Source: Pelagibacteraceae bacterium AG-325-C10 (GTDB lineage: Bacteria; Pseudomonadota; Alphaproteobacteria; Pelagibacterales; Pelagibacteraceae). From it: a stretch of 64,000 bases of DNA. Within the stretch, counting starts at the first letter, position 1, and each line of letters opens with the position of its first letter. A model generated the notes under the pieces. That model saw nothing but the letters and a program-made list of their open reading frames with translations. It was not told the origin of the DNA and did no database searches. The translations under genes were made by a program, and so were the position numbers. Below, piece after piece: positions 34,818 to 43,012 of this stretch. Location: the NCBI GenBank assembly GCA_003282975.1, contig QBYD01000001.1:62001-126000 (forward strand). The letters run 5' to 3'.

Positions 34818-35153
34818 CTAATCTACTAGTTTTTTAGCTTCACCAGCATCAGAAATTATTTTATCAACACTTACAACTTTTATTACTTCAAATCCTGTTC
34901 CAAGAATTGCATTTTTATAATCTTCTTCGCTAAGATTTGATTTATCTCCAAAAGAGGATACAGCCACACCTTCAGGCCACGAAACTGTAACAGTTGCATT
35001 TGGGCTTGCCTCTTGAATTGCTTTTGTTACTAACTTTTGACATTTAATACACATCATGCCATTTACTTGAGCAATTTGACTTTGAGCGGCAAACAAATTA
35101 GTTGAAAAAAATATTAATGTTAATGTAAATATTATTTTTTTTAAAGTTTTCAT
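34818..35153 (-). CDS. Periplasmic heavy-metal-associated-domain-like protein
   Basis: A 111-residue exported protein: signal peptide 1-22 (LFA|AQS), then a ferredoxin-like HMA fold with GMMCIKC (about residues 32-38) equivalent to the GMTCxxC metal-binding loop, and GTGFEV near residue 90. It resembles periplasmic MerP-type proteins and would bind Cu(I) or a similar metal through the two Cys. It is 12 bases upstream of the Amt-phosphatase gene on the same strand. No transporter partner for metal is encoded nearby, so a redox role or sensor role cannot be excluded. Confidence 0.7.
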   Translation of the reverse strand: MKTLKKIIFTLTLIFFSTNLFAAQSQIAQVNGMMCIKCQKLVTKAIQEASPNATVTVSWPEGVAVSSFGDKSNLSEEDYKNAILGTGFEVIKVVSVDKIISDAGEAKKLVD

Positions 35154-35276
35154 ATTTTCATCTCAATATTTATAATTAAAATCTTAGCTTTATATTTTTT
35201 TAAAATCTATGAAAAAAATTATATAATTTAACAAGGTATTGAAATTAATCGCTCATTTTGGGCTAATTAATCTATT

Positions 35277-35549
35277 TTATTCTTTAAAATGGTTTGAACT
35301 TTTTGAACCTTTTTTATTATTCCATATGAAATAAAACAAATATGGAGCTAGTGCTGGGACAACACCAAACCAAAACCACTCATCCCATCTAAAACTTTTG
35401 TCTAAAGACATACTTTTTAAACCATTCCACCATGTCAAATAACCAATTAGAATAATCCAACTTAAACTTAAAGTTATATATAGCTTGCTCTTATCATTTA
35501 AATTTATTTGAAATTTTTCAATAAATATCTTTATTTTTTCAAAATTCAT
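35277..35549 (-). CDS. Small two-helix membrane protein
   Basis: A 90-residue protein with two hydrophobic segments (about residues 25-42 and 60-80) separated by a charged loop containing SFRWDEWFWFGVVPALAPY. No family role is known to me. The start directly abuts the stop of the pilin gene at 35550, so it is the last gene of the pilin transcript. It could be an accessory of pilin assembly or unrelated. Confidence 0.65.
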   Translation of the reverse strand: MNFEKIKIFIEKFQINLNDKSKLYITLSLSWIILIGYLTWWNGLKSMSLDKSFRWDEWFWFGVVPALAPYLFYFIWNNKKGSKSSNHFKE

Positions 35550-35999
35550 TTACGGGCAAGGAGTTTTGTCGAGTTCATTACTTGAATTGAGAATAATTAT
35601 ACAAGCGCTACCTGTTGTGACTTGTTCAGCTTGAATTTCATAGTCTCCAATAAGAGGATCATCAACACAAAAGTTAAAATCAAATTTTGGCCTACGACCC
35701 CCACTGCCATCTGGCTCAGTAAGTACACCTAAACTCCCAAGAAGAGTAGTTTCTATTTCTTGAGTAGTGTCTAAATCAGCTGGGCAAGCAACATCTGCAT
35801 CAACTTTATATTCTCTATTTTCAGAAAAATATTCAGTTTGTGCCAAACCTATTTGGTACAAAGAATTTACAGCTGTTTTTTTTTTGGATGAATTAACGTA
35901 ACCACTATAGGATACAACACCTACTGCTGATATAATTCCAATTATTGCTACAACTACCAGAAGCTCTATTAAAGAAAAACCAGAGCTTCTAGTAATCAT
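35550..35999 (-). CDS. pilE: Type IV prepilin (PilE-like)
   Basis: A 149-residue prepilin. The leader MITRSSG is cleaved before FSLIELLVVVAIIGIISAVG, with the essential Glu at mature position 5. The alpha1 helix continues into GLAQTEYFSENREYKVD, a PilE-type stretch, and the globular head holds several Cys (CPAD, FCVDD, SACII, TPCP) that can form the D-region disulphide. It is a structural or minor pilus subunit, 19 bases after the other pilin gene. It is processed by PilD (58953-59717). Confidence 0.88.
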   Translation of the reverse strand: MITRSSGFSLIELLVVVAIIGIISAVGVVSYSGYVNSSKKKTAVNSLYQIGLAQTEYFSENREYKVDADVACPADLDTTQEIETTLLGSLGVLTEPDGSGGRRPKFDFNFCVDDPLIGDYEIQAEQVTTGSACIIILNSSNELDKTPCP

Positions 36000-36018
36000 A
36001 AATAATTTTAATTTAAGA

Positions 36019-36489
36019 TTAGTCTATAGTGAGGCTGCTCGCTAATTGACCATCATCCCCTTCAGGTCCATCAAAACATGTTGTAATAGTGACTGTCCCT
36101 CCAGTTGAATTATCAACGTAAGTTGTTCCTTGAGAAGTTGTATCACAATCTTCTGCTGCGCCTACTTCTATCGCTGCTTCTCCAGGAGTGAAAGGATTTG
36201 AAAAATCTGCTAGAGCTAAATTAACCGCTGTATCAACAATATCAGCATCTAATCGTTCATCACAATCTAAATTTCCGTCCATAGCATCACCGCCATCTAA
36301 TTCACATTTTTTAAGTTCTGCTGCAATATATTTAGCAATTGTCGAATGATTTGTTTTCGATGCTGATATTTTTGCACTTGCAGTGTAGCCTGAATAAGCT
36401 GTAACACCTACTGCTGCTAATATTCCAATAATTGCAACAACTACTAGTAATTCAATTAAAGTAAATCCTTTGTTATTGTTTTTTTTCAT
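36019..36489 (-). CDS. pilA: Type IV prepilin, probable major pilin
   Basis: A 156-residue prepilin with leader MKKNNNKG and mature N-terminus FTLIELLVVVAIIGILAAVG (Glu5 present). The head is acidic and carries paired Cys (KKCELDGG, LDCDERL, AEDCDTT, TTCFDGP), allowing two disulphides. A good ribosome binding site (AAAAGG, 7 bases before the ATG) and first position downstream of a 187-base AT-rich divergent region suggest high expression, as for a major pilin. Major versus minor role is inference. Confidence 0.88.
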   Translation of the reverse strand: MKKNNNKGFTLIELLVVVAIIGILAAVGVTAYSGYTASAKISASKTNHSTIAKYIAAELKKCELDGGDAMDGNLDCDERLDADIVDTAVNLALADFSNPFTPGEAAIEVGAAEDCDTTSQGTTYVDNSTGGTVTITTCFDGPEGDDGQLASSLTID

Positions 36490-36676
36490 TTTTTTTACCT
36501 TTTATATTTTAACATTAATATATTAATAAATTTTTATTATATAATAAACCTATATTTATAAATATGACTAATCAAAGCATTTAAATCATAAAATTTGCTC
36601 ATATTAAGTTAAAAATCTCAAATTTTGTGATAATTCTTGATTTTATATCTTAAATATTAATTATACACATAAACAT
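36490..36676. promoter_or_regulatory. Divergent promoter region between pilin genes and STAS gene
   Basis: 187 bases of extremely AT-rich sequence between divergent start codons, the longest gap in the window. Several -10-like hexamers are present on both strands (for example TATGAT with TTAACT 16 bases upstream on the minus strand), but none stands out clearly. No sigma54 (GG-N10-GC) site is visible. Promoters must lie here for both the pilin and STAS/HATPase transcripts. Confidence 0.5.
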
Positions 36677-36976
36677 ATGACATATAAAATTACACGTGAC
36701 GGAGATATTTCCACTATTTATCTAACAGGAGAAATAGATATGGATGTTACAGAGCAAGCTAAAGAATTAATTATGCCTGTGATTGAAGAGAAGAAGGAAG
36801 TACATCTAAATTTAAAAGATGTTGAATACATGGACTCATCTGGGATTTCAGTTTTAATTGAAAGTCACCAAAAAGCAATGGAGCTTGGCACTAGAGTGGT
36901 TCTTAAAGAAATTAGTAAGTCTGTATTAAAGGTGATCATGATGGCAAAGTTAGAACAAATACTAATTCTTGAATAA
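36677..36976 (+). CDS. STAS-domain anti-sigma-factor antagonist (RsbV/SpoIIAA-like)
   Basis: A 99-residue single-domain STAS protein. YLTGEIDMDVTEQAKELI (residues 15-32) and LKDVEYMDSSGISVLIESHQ (46-65) are the family signature, with the phosphorylatable Ser in DSSG (residues 54-57). In partner-switching systems the dephosphorylated form binds the kinase/anti-sigma protein and frees its target; phosphorylation blocks this. The next gene encodes just such a kinase, and three SpoIIE phosphatases in the window could reactivate it. It is encoded divergently from the pilin genes. Confidence 0.9.
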   Translation: MTYKITRDGDISTIYLTGEIDMDVTEQAKELIMPVIEEKKEVHLNLKDVEYMDSSGISVLIESHQKAMELGTRVVLKEISKSVLKVIMMAKLEQILILE

Positions 36977-36983
36977 AAAATTC

Positions 36984-37394
36984 ATGGATATATCTGAAAT
37001 CAAAGATTTTCCAGTAAACAGTAAAAGTCTAAGAGAAGTAAGAGAATTTTCAAGAGAAGTAATAAGTAAGTCTTCAATATTAGAAGAGAGTAAAGAAGAA
37101 TTAGTTTTAGCAATCGGAGAAGCTGCTCAAAATATTGTTAAACACGCTTATAAAGATAATCTTGATACTAATGATAAAATGCAAATAAAGATTTCATTTA
37201 AAAATAAAATATTAGAAATTGGTTTTTTTGATAAAGGTAAACCAATTGTAGAAGAGAATATTAAACATCGAAGTTTAGATGATATAAAACCTGGTGGACT
37301 AGGTACTTATTTTATTCAACAGATAATGGACGAAGTTGTTTTTAAAGAAGCCACTGGATGGCATAATAATTTAGTTTTAACAAAAAAGTATTAA
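36984..37394 (+). CDS. RsbW/SpoIIAB-like HATPase serine kinase (anti-sigma type)
   Basis: About 136 residues with a GHKL/HATPase_c_2 fold: N-box ELVLAIGEAAQNIVKHAY, G1-box GFFDKGKPI and G2-type KPGGLGTYFIQQIMDEV. All ATP-binding elements are present. It should phosphorylate the STAS protein and bind a target such as a sigma factor or a pilus regulator. I chose ATG 36984, 7 bases after the STAS stop; an upstream in-frame TTG (36969) would overlap the STAS gene by 8 bases. No sigma-factor gene is visible in the window. It converges on pilC with a 5-base gap. Confidence 0.87.
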   Translation: MDISEIKDFPVNSKSLREVREFSREVISKSSILEESKEELVLAIGEAAQNIVKHAYKDNLDTNDKMQIKISFKNKILEIGFFDKGKPIVEENIKHRSLDDIKPGGLGTYFIQQIMDEVVFKEATGWHNNLVLTKKY

Positions 37395-37399
37395 AGCCG

Positions 37400-38638
37400 T
37401 TAACCCATAATAGCACCAACGTTAAATATCGGTGCATACATTGCTATCATTAAGCCACCTATCATAGAACCCATAAATACAATCATGATTGGCTCAATTA
37501 AACTAGACATATTATCCACAGCTGTATCAAATTCTTCTTCGTAATAAGATGAAACAGATCCGAACATTTCATCTAGATTACCTGTTTGCTCTCCAACAGA
37601 AATTAATTGACTAAAGGTGGGTGGAAAAACTGGCTCTTTTAAAAAAAGTTTAGTAAGTGTGTCTCCAGAAAAAACTCCTTTTTTAACATTTTCTAAAGCT
37701 TGGGTTACTACATCATTATTGCTTACTGATTTTGCAATTTCAATACTTTCTAAAAGATTTACACCAGCTGCACTTAGATTTCCCATAATTAAGGCAATTC
37801 TTGCAAGCAAAGATTTTAAAATCATTTCACCAAATACTGGTAATTTAAGAACTACTCCGTGCCATTTATATCTAATACTAGGAATTTTGGTTGTAACATA
37901 TTTAAAAATAATAAACGAAGTTAAGGAAATAATTCCTAATGTAAGACCACCAGATCCTCTCATAAAATTACTAGCTGTCATAATTACAGCTGTAGGAGTT
38001 GGAAGTGGAACTCCCATTCCTGAATACATTTCAGCAAATACTGGAACCACTTTAATTAACATAAAAACCATTACGGTAATTGCAACGCTAAACATTACAG
38101 CCGGATACATTAATGCACCTTTAATTTTTTTCTTAACCTTCTCTCTTTTTTCAAGAGAATCTACCAATTTTAATAAAAACAAATCTAATTTACCACTAGC
38201 TTCTCCTGCTTTAATTAAATTAATATAAACATTATCAAACACAGCAGGGTATTTTTCAAAACATTTTGATAAAGTAACACCTCCTTCTAAACTTTTTCTT
38301 ATATCTTCTACAATTTCTTTTACAGTCGGGTGTTCTATTTGATCCCGTATCATTTGAAGTACATTTAAAATAGGTAAACCAGCTTTAACCATAGTTGCAA
38401 ATTGCTTAGAGAAAATCACTACATCCTGAGGTTGGACTTTTTTCTTACCGAAAGAAAAGGATGATTTTTTACTTTTTTCTTTGATTTTTTTTTTAATTTT
38501 TTCTCTAGCGATATTAGTAATTATTATTTTTTTTTCTTTTAATTTAAATGAAGCTTCTTCTAAACTTAGAGCTTCTATATTACCTTCAACATATGCACCT
38601 GCTGAAATTCCCTTATATTTGTAATTTTCTGATGACAT
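37400..38638 (-). CDS. pilC: Type IV pilus inner-membrane platform protein PilC
   Basis: A 412-residue platform protein: two T2SSF domains (about residues 75-200 and 275-400) with three membrane segments (about 175, 225 and 385). Typical motifs are FSKQFATMVKAGLPILNVL, GEASGKLD and, in the second half, ISVGEQTGNLDEMF. It couples the PilB and PilT motors to pilin extraction. The N-terminal about 70 residues are very basic (KKKIKEKSKK), which may bind the ATPases. It follows pilB by 3 bases and ends the pilMN-O-P-Q-B-C operon. Confidence 0.93.
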   Translation of the reverse strand: MSSENYKYKGISAGAYVEGNIEALSLEEASFKLKEKKIIITNIAREKIKKKIKEKSKKSSFSFGKKKVQPQDVVIFSKQFATMVKAGLPILNVLQMIRDQIEHPTVKEIVEDIRKSLEGGVTLSKCFEKYPAVFDNVYINLIKAGEASGKLDLFLLKLVDSLEKREKVKKKIKGALMYPAVMFSVAITVMVFMLIKVVPVFAEMYSGMGVPLPTPTAVIMTASNFMRGSGGLTLGIISLTSFIIFKYVTTKIPSIRYKWHGVVLKLPVFGEMILKSLLARIALIMGNLSAAGVNLLESIEIAKSVSNNDVVTQALENVKKGVFSGDTLTKLFLKEPVFPPTFSQLISVGEQTGNLDEMFGSVSSYYEEEFDTAVDNMSSLIEPIMIVFMGSMIGGLMIAMYAPIFNVGAIMG

Positions 38639-38641
38639 GAT

Positions 38642-40390
38642 TTATTCCATTGATAAAACACGGTCGAATTCTCTAAAATTTAAATCTCCACTTAAAATTA
38701 AAGCACGACCCATATCTTGCATTGTTCTAAATCCTTCTTTTAAAGCAATTGCTTTAAGTTCAGGAGTAGTAGCTTTTTTTAATATCGCTTCTTTAATAGG
38801 TTTAGTTACACTTAGAATTTCATAAATTCCCATTCTGCCTTTATAACCAGAGTCTTTACATGATGAACATCCCTTACCTCTTGAAGCTTTCGCTGAAGAA
38901 ATTTGATCATCTGTGAAATTCATTTCTTTTAGAACTTCTGGTGTAACATCTGGGTCTGGCTCTCTACAATTAGAACAATTTTTTCTAGCTAATCTTTGAC
39001 CTAACACTAAAGAAACTGCAGCACTAATCAAATAATCTGGTGTTCCCATATTCTGTAATCTAGTAATTGTACTTGGTGCATCATTAGTATGAAGAGTGCT
39101 AAATACAAGGTGACCTGTTAAAGCTGCTTTTAATCCAATATCAACTGTTTCTTTATCTCTCATTTCTCCTACAAGAATAATTTCTGGGTCTTGTCTTAAA
39201 AATGACCTAAGAGCTCTCCCAAAATCATAACCTATATCATCTTTGATTTGAACTTGACCAACACCATCTAATTCATACTCTACTGGATCTTCAGCAGTTA
39301 AAATATTTAAGTGAGGTTTAGATACTTCTTTTAAAATACTATATAAAGTTGTTGTTTTACCAGAACCAGTTGGACCCGTAACTAAAACTAATCCTTGGGT
39401 AGAATGAATTGCTTTTCTAAGATTACTTAAGTCATTTTCTTCAAAATTAAGTTGTTCTAAACTTATATCTCCAGCGTCTTTATTAAGTACCCTCATTACT
39501 ATTCTTTCATTTGTTGCTGTCGGTAAAATTGAAAGTCGGAGATCAACTACCTTCCCATCAATTTTAAAAGGAATTGCACCATCTTGTGGTAATCTTCTTT
39601 CGGCGATATCTAATTTTCCCATAATCTTAAATCTAGTCACTACAGCGCCATAATTAGAATGTAAAAATTTTGAGAAATGTTCTTGTTCCTTAAGCATACC
39701 ATCCTGTCGATATCTTACTCTTGAGCTAAATCTATATGGCTCGATATGAATATCTGAAACTCCAGATTTAATAGCTTCAGCAACTACAGCAGTACTAAAT
39801 TTTATTACTTCAGACTCATTTTCAATTGCCTCAATATCTTCCTCTGTATCCTCTAAAACTTCTGCTTGTTCATCAACTTCATAATCAAATGTTTTAGTTT
39901 TTTCCGCATTTGCTTCTTTAATTGAATTAATAGTAGTTTCTCCACCTTCTTTTAGTAAATTTTCTATGAAATCTGAAATTTCAGATACTTTTGCGGCATG
40001 TAATTCGATATTTTTTTTTGTAATTGTTTTTAGGTTTCTCATTAGACTTAATTTTGAGCTATCAGAAATGGCAATATGAAGAACGTCATTTTCTAATTTA
40101 AAGGGAGCGATAAAATTCATATTAATATAATTGGTCGGAAGAACAGATCTAATCTCATCAGAAATTTCGATATTTTTAAGATCAACGATTGAAAGCGACT
40201 GTTCTTTTACTAGAAGATCTAGAATAGCGTCTTCATTAGTTAAATTTAACTCAAATACAGCCTCAATTTGAGATTTATCACCATCATTTGAAGCTTTTTT
40301 AATATTTATTAAATCTGTACCCGAAATTATATCCTGATCGATTAGAATATTAATTAAATTTATCTCTGACTCTCTACTTATCTTTAACAT
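38642..40390 (-). CDS. pilB: Type IV pilus assembly ATPase PilB
   Basis: A 582-residue GspE/PilB motor. An N-terminal MshE-type domain (about residues 10-140) and a Glu-rich linker (171-194) precede the catalytic part: Asp box SDIHIEP (212-218), Walker A GPTGSGKTT (339-347), EDPVEYELDGV, Walker B ILVGEMRD, HTNDAP His box and the tetra-Cys zinc site (CSNC...CSSC). It drives pilus extension from the cytosolic face. All motifs are intact. It overlaps the secretin gene by one base. Confidence 0.95.
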   Translation of the reverse strand: MLKISRESEINLINILIDQDIISGTDLINIKKASNDGDKSQIEAVFELNLTNEDAILDLLVKEQSLSIVDLKNIEISDEIRSVLPTNYINMNFIAPFKLENDVLHIAISDSSKLSLMRNLKTITKKNIELHAAKVSEISDFIENLLKEGGETTINSIKEANAEKTKTFDYEVDEQAEVLEDTEEDIEAIENESEVIKFSTAVVAEAIKSGVSDIHIEPYRFSSRVRYRQDGMLKEQEHFSKFLHSNYGAVVTRFKIMGKLDIAERRLPQDGAIPFKIDGKVVDLRLSILPTATNERIVMRVLNKDAGDISLEQLNFEENDLSNLRKAIHSTQGLVLVTGPTGSGKTTTLYSILKEVSKPHLNILTAEDPVEYELDGVGQVQIKDDIGYDFGRALRSFLRQDPEIILVGEMRDKETVDIGLKAALTGHLVFSTLHTNDAPSTITRLQNMGTPDYLISAAVSLVLGQRLARKNCSNCREPDPDVTPEVLKEMNFTDDQISSAKASRGKGCSSCKDSGYKGRMGIYEILSVTKPIKEAILKKATTPELKAIALKEGFRTMQDMGRALILSGDLNFREFDRVLSME

Positions 40391-41916
40391 TATAAAATTC
40401 TAGGAGCTATAAATACTAATAATTCGTTTAAAGTATCCTTTTGTGCTTTTCCTTTAAAAAGATTACCAATTACGGGAACATTGCCTACGCCAGGTGTTTG
40501 ATTTTTATTATTAGAATCATATTCTTTTTTTATTCCACCTATTACTACCACATCACCATCCGCAACTAATAATTTAGTTAAAATTTCCATAGTATTTATC
40601 GGGATACCTCCCTCAACAGGAGCTCCTGCACTATTATTTTTCAAATTTATATTAAGAAGAACATTTCCGTCTCCAACAATACTTGGAGTTACCTCTAAGC
40701 TTAAATCAGCTTTTGCAAAAGAAACTCCTCCTGTCTCTCCACCAGACTCATAAGGTATATTTGTACCTTGAACTACATTCGCGACTTGGTTATCTAAAGT
40801 AAATATTTTAGGATTAGAAATTTGTCTGACCATACCTAACTTTTCAAGAGCTGTTATCTCGGCTTTCAATACTGCAGAACCTGTTCTTTTTATTACTCCT
40901 ATACCACTAGTAGCGCCCGCTACACCAAAGCTTGTTATTGTGTCTGTAGAAGAGCCTAGCGCAGCAGATGCTGAGGTTAAGCCAGCTGATCCTGATGAAG
41001 TACCTGCAACCCCACCAATTGCTTCATTATTTCTACCGTAGTATCCTCCTAGATTAGCTCCTAAAGCTCTCTCAAATTCTGAGCTTGCTTCAACAATAAA
41101 AGCTTCTATGAGAACTTGCTCTGTCTTAATATCAATTTCTCTCAAAACTTTATTTACTACGTCAAGATCTTTTTCTTTTCCTCTAACAATTATTGACCTT
41201 GTGGTTAGTTCTTCTGTTATTTGAATTGATGCAGAATCCCCTGAACTAAATAGTTCTGAAATAGTCTTCTTTGCTTCGCTTGGTGATATATAATAAAGTC
41301 TAAAAATTTCTGAGTAAATTGGATCCGTGCTATTTTCAATCTCAAATTTTTTCTTTATTACATCTGCACGTGCAGATTTATAACTTTCTTGCTGAGTTAA
41401 AGTTGATGGTAAATGAACTCTGATCAAATTTCCATCAGTATCAATATCAGCTGCATAATTTTTCATATCTAAAAGTGCTTGAAAAGCTTTGTCCCATGGC
41501 ACATTTACAAGCTCTGCAGAAACCGTTCCTGCCACTTCCTCTCCAACTAAAATATTAATTTCGCCAATTTTCCCCATTAATTCCATAGCTTCTTTAAATT
41601 CTATGTTTTTATATTTAAAAGTGACACTTTGTTTTAATAAAGGATATTCATTAGATATCGTTAAATAGTTTTTTCTAATTTCAGATGAGATTTTTTTTCT
41701 CTTTTGAAGTTTTTTCCCTTCACCTGAAACAGGCTTAGGTCCTAATTCAACTGTTTTTGCAATTTCAGCTTTTCCTTGCTTTTTAATATCTCCTTTTATT
41801 AATGGAGTATTATGTTTAAAGTCTTTGTTATATCTTTTATTTAAATCCGCACATCCGCTAAGAATTAATGAGACAAATAGCAAACCTAAAATTTGATTAA
41901 TATTTTTAATACTCAT
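40390..41916 (-). CDS. pilQ: Lipoprotein secretin (PilQ/MshL type)
   Basis: A 508-residue outer-membrane secretin. The chosen ATG at 41916 has an AGAGG ribosome binding site and yields a lipoprotein signal ending LILSGC (Cys22); an upstream ATG at 41946 would overlap pilP by 41 bases and bury the signal. Domains: secretin/TonB-short N-terminal part (VTFKYKNIEFKEAMELM), N-domain SEIFRLYYISPSEAKKTI, and the secretin core closing with DGDVVVIGGI and GNLFKGKAQKDTLNELLVFI. Being lipidated and lacking AMIN domains, it is more like MshL than classical PilQ; no separate pilotin is seen. Confidence 0.9.
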   Translation of the reverse strand: MSIKNINQILGLLFVSLILSGCADLNKRYNKDFKHNTPLIKGDIKKQGKAEIAKTVELGPKPVSGEGKKLQKRKKISSEIRKNYLTISNEYPLLKQSVTFKYKNIEFKEAMELMGKIGEINILVGEEVAGTVSAELVNVPWDKAFQALLDMKNYAADIDTDGNLIRVHLPSTLTQQESYKSARADVIKKKFEIENSTDPIYSEIFRLYYISPSEAKKTISELFSSGDSASIQITEELTTRSIIVRGKEKDLDVVNKVLREIDIKTEQVLIEAFIVEASSEFERALGANLGGYYGRNNEAIGGVAGTSSGSAGLTSASAALGSSTDTITSFGVAGATSGIGVIKRTGSAVLKAEITALEKLGMVRQISNPKIFTLDNQVANVVQGTNIPYESGGETGGVSFAKADLSLEVTPSIVGDGNVLLNINLKNNSAGAPVEGGIPINTMEILTKLLVADGDVVVIGGIKKEYDSNNKNQTPGVGNVPVIGNLFKGKAQKDTLNELLVFIAPRIL

Positions 41917-42370
41917 CTGCCTCTCTAATTTGGTTATTAAAATCAATTATTATGAATTTTTTATCCTCATTTTCAAAAATGGCTTCATTTAATCTTAGAT
42001 CTACTAATTTTATTTTTCCAAGATATTGGCCAATGGTTAATGAATATGGTTCTCCATTTGATTTCATCATTGAAATATAGCTATTTTTTTCTCCAGCAAT
42101 TAAACCTACCAACTTGAAGTTGTATAAGCTCATTTCATCAAGAAGTTGATCCTCTGGGATGGACATAGAAGAGTTTACACTATTATTATTTGAACTTTGT
42201 CCAGCGAAAGGATCATTCAATGGTAGCTCCTCATTTAACGAGTCTAATTCCTCTGTAATTTTTTTAACTTCATTAACTAATTTTTTTTCTTTATCATGAT
42301 TATCAGCACTTACTATTGTGCTTAGTAAGAACAATGTCAAAAATATTAATGGAAGTTTAATTAAATTCAT
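41906..42370 (-). CDS. pilP: Type IV pilus alignment protein PilP
   Basis: A 154-residue protein with signal peptide (residues 1-22, cleavage near VSA|DNH), a disordered Glu/Asn-rich linker with LPLNDPFAG (PilP-typical), and a small beta-domain LYNFKLVGLIAGEKNSYISM (about 82-101) followed by GQYLGKI. It links PilN/PilO to the secretin in the periplasm. Unlike many PilP it has no lipobox; here the secretin is the lipoprotein. It overlaps pilO by 14 bases and the secretin gene by 11. Confidence 0.85.
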   Translation of the reverse strand: MNLIKLPLIFLTLFLLSTIVSADNHDKEKKLVNEVKKITEELDSLNEELPLNDPFAGQSSNNNSVNSSMSIPEDQLLDEMSLYNFKLVGLIAGEKNSYISMMKSNGEPYSLTIGQYLGKIKLVDLRLNEAIFENEDKKFIIIDFNNQIREADEY

Positions 42371-43007
42371 TTGGCAATCCTACTATCGTTAATTGTCCAG
42401 TGGCAATTATCTTGCCACCATCATCTTTTTTAACTTTTACAACCTCTTGGTCAAAGTTTAACATTTTTTTTGATTTTGCAACAGCTCTTTTAAACTTAAT
42501 AAAATCTAAAAAATTTCCACTAATTTCATAAGTTACAGGAATTTCATAATAAGAAACTTTTTTAGCTTTAGCTGATTTCTTTTTCTTTTTCTTTTTCTTT
42601 TTCTTTCCCTTTTTTCCCGACGTAATCGGTATTGGTGGTTTTTTTTCTATTTTAGATATTATTAAATTATAATTAGTCGCAAAAATACTTAAACTATCAT
42701 AAAGATCCTCTACTTCAGCTTTAGAATGAAATAAACTTGAATTCTTTTTATATTTTGGGGTAATTTTTTTTATCTTATTTTTTAATAATTTAATTTCTTT
42801 ATTAAATTTTTTAGTTTCATTTAATTTCAAAATTTGATCTTTTTCAATATTCTTTTTTTTATCTACAATTGGCTTTAATATAGCTAAGTATATAATAAGA
42901 AATAAAATTAACGCACCAAAACCAATCCCAAACTTGATAAGAGTTTTTTTATCAAGTTTTAAAACTTTTTCTTTTAAATCATTTATATTTATAGTTTTCA
43001 AATCCAT
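42357..43007 (-). CDS. pilO: Type IV pilus alignment protein PilO with poly-lysine insert
   Basis: A 216-residue protein: short cytosolic N-terminus, one membrane helix (about residues 25-46), a periplasmic coiled coil (50-90) and a PilO-type ferredoxin-like C-terminal domain (about 95-210). Residues 132-150 are almost all Lys and lie in a loop between the first helix/strand and the YYEIPVTYEISGNF strand; the DNA there is a 6-base tandem repeat. PilO forms the alignment complex with PilN and PilP. The insert is unusual and may contact the cell wall or polyanions. It overlaps pilP by 14 bases and lies 5 bases after pilMN. Confidence 0.85.
   Translation of the reverse strand: MDLKTININDLKEKVLKLDKKTLIKFGIGFGALILFLIIYLAILKPIVDKKKNIEKDQILKLNETKKFNKEIKLLKNKIKKITPKYKKNSSLFHSKAEVEDLYDSLSIFATNYNLIISKIEKKPPIPITSGKKGKKKKKKKKKKSAKAKKVSYYEIPVTYEISGNFLDFIKFKRAVAKSKKMLNFDQEVVKVKKDDGGKIIATGQLTIVGLPNEFN
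42579..42606. repeat. Hexanucleotide tandem repeat in pilO
   Basis: On the + strand CTTTTT is repeated four full times with a partial fifth unit (C at 42579, 42585, 42591, 42597 and 42603). On the coding strand this is AAAAAG, giving Lys-Lys per unit. Because the unit is 6 bases, slippage would change the number of Lys residues without shifting the frame. Confidence 0.85.
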
Positions 43008-43012
43008 AATTA

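Noticed and set aside
37617-38228. Long open frame (203 codons) on the + strand opposite pilC
   Set aside because: It is antisense to a clearly conserved PilC coding region, has no recognisable domain and arises from the AT-rich codon bias of the true gene.
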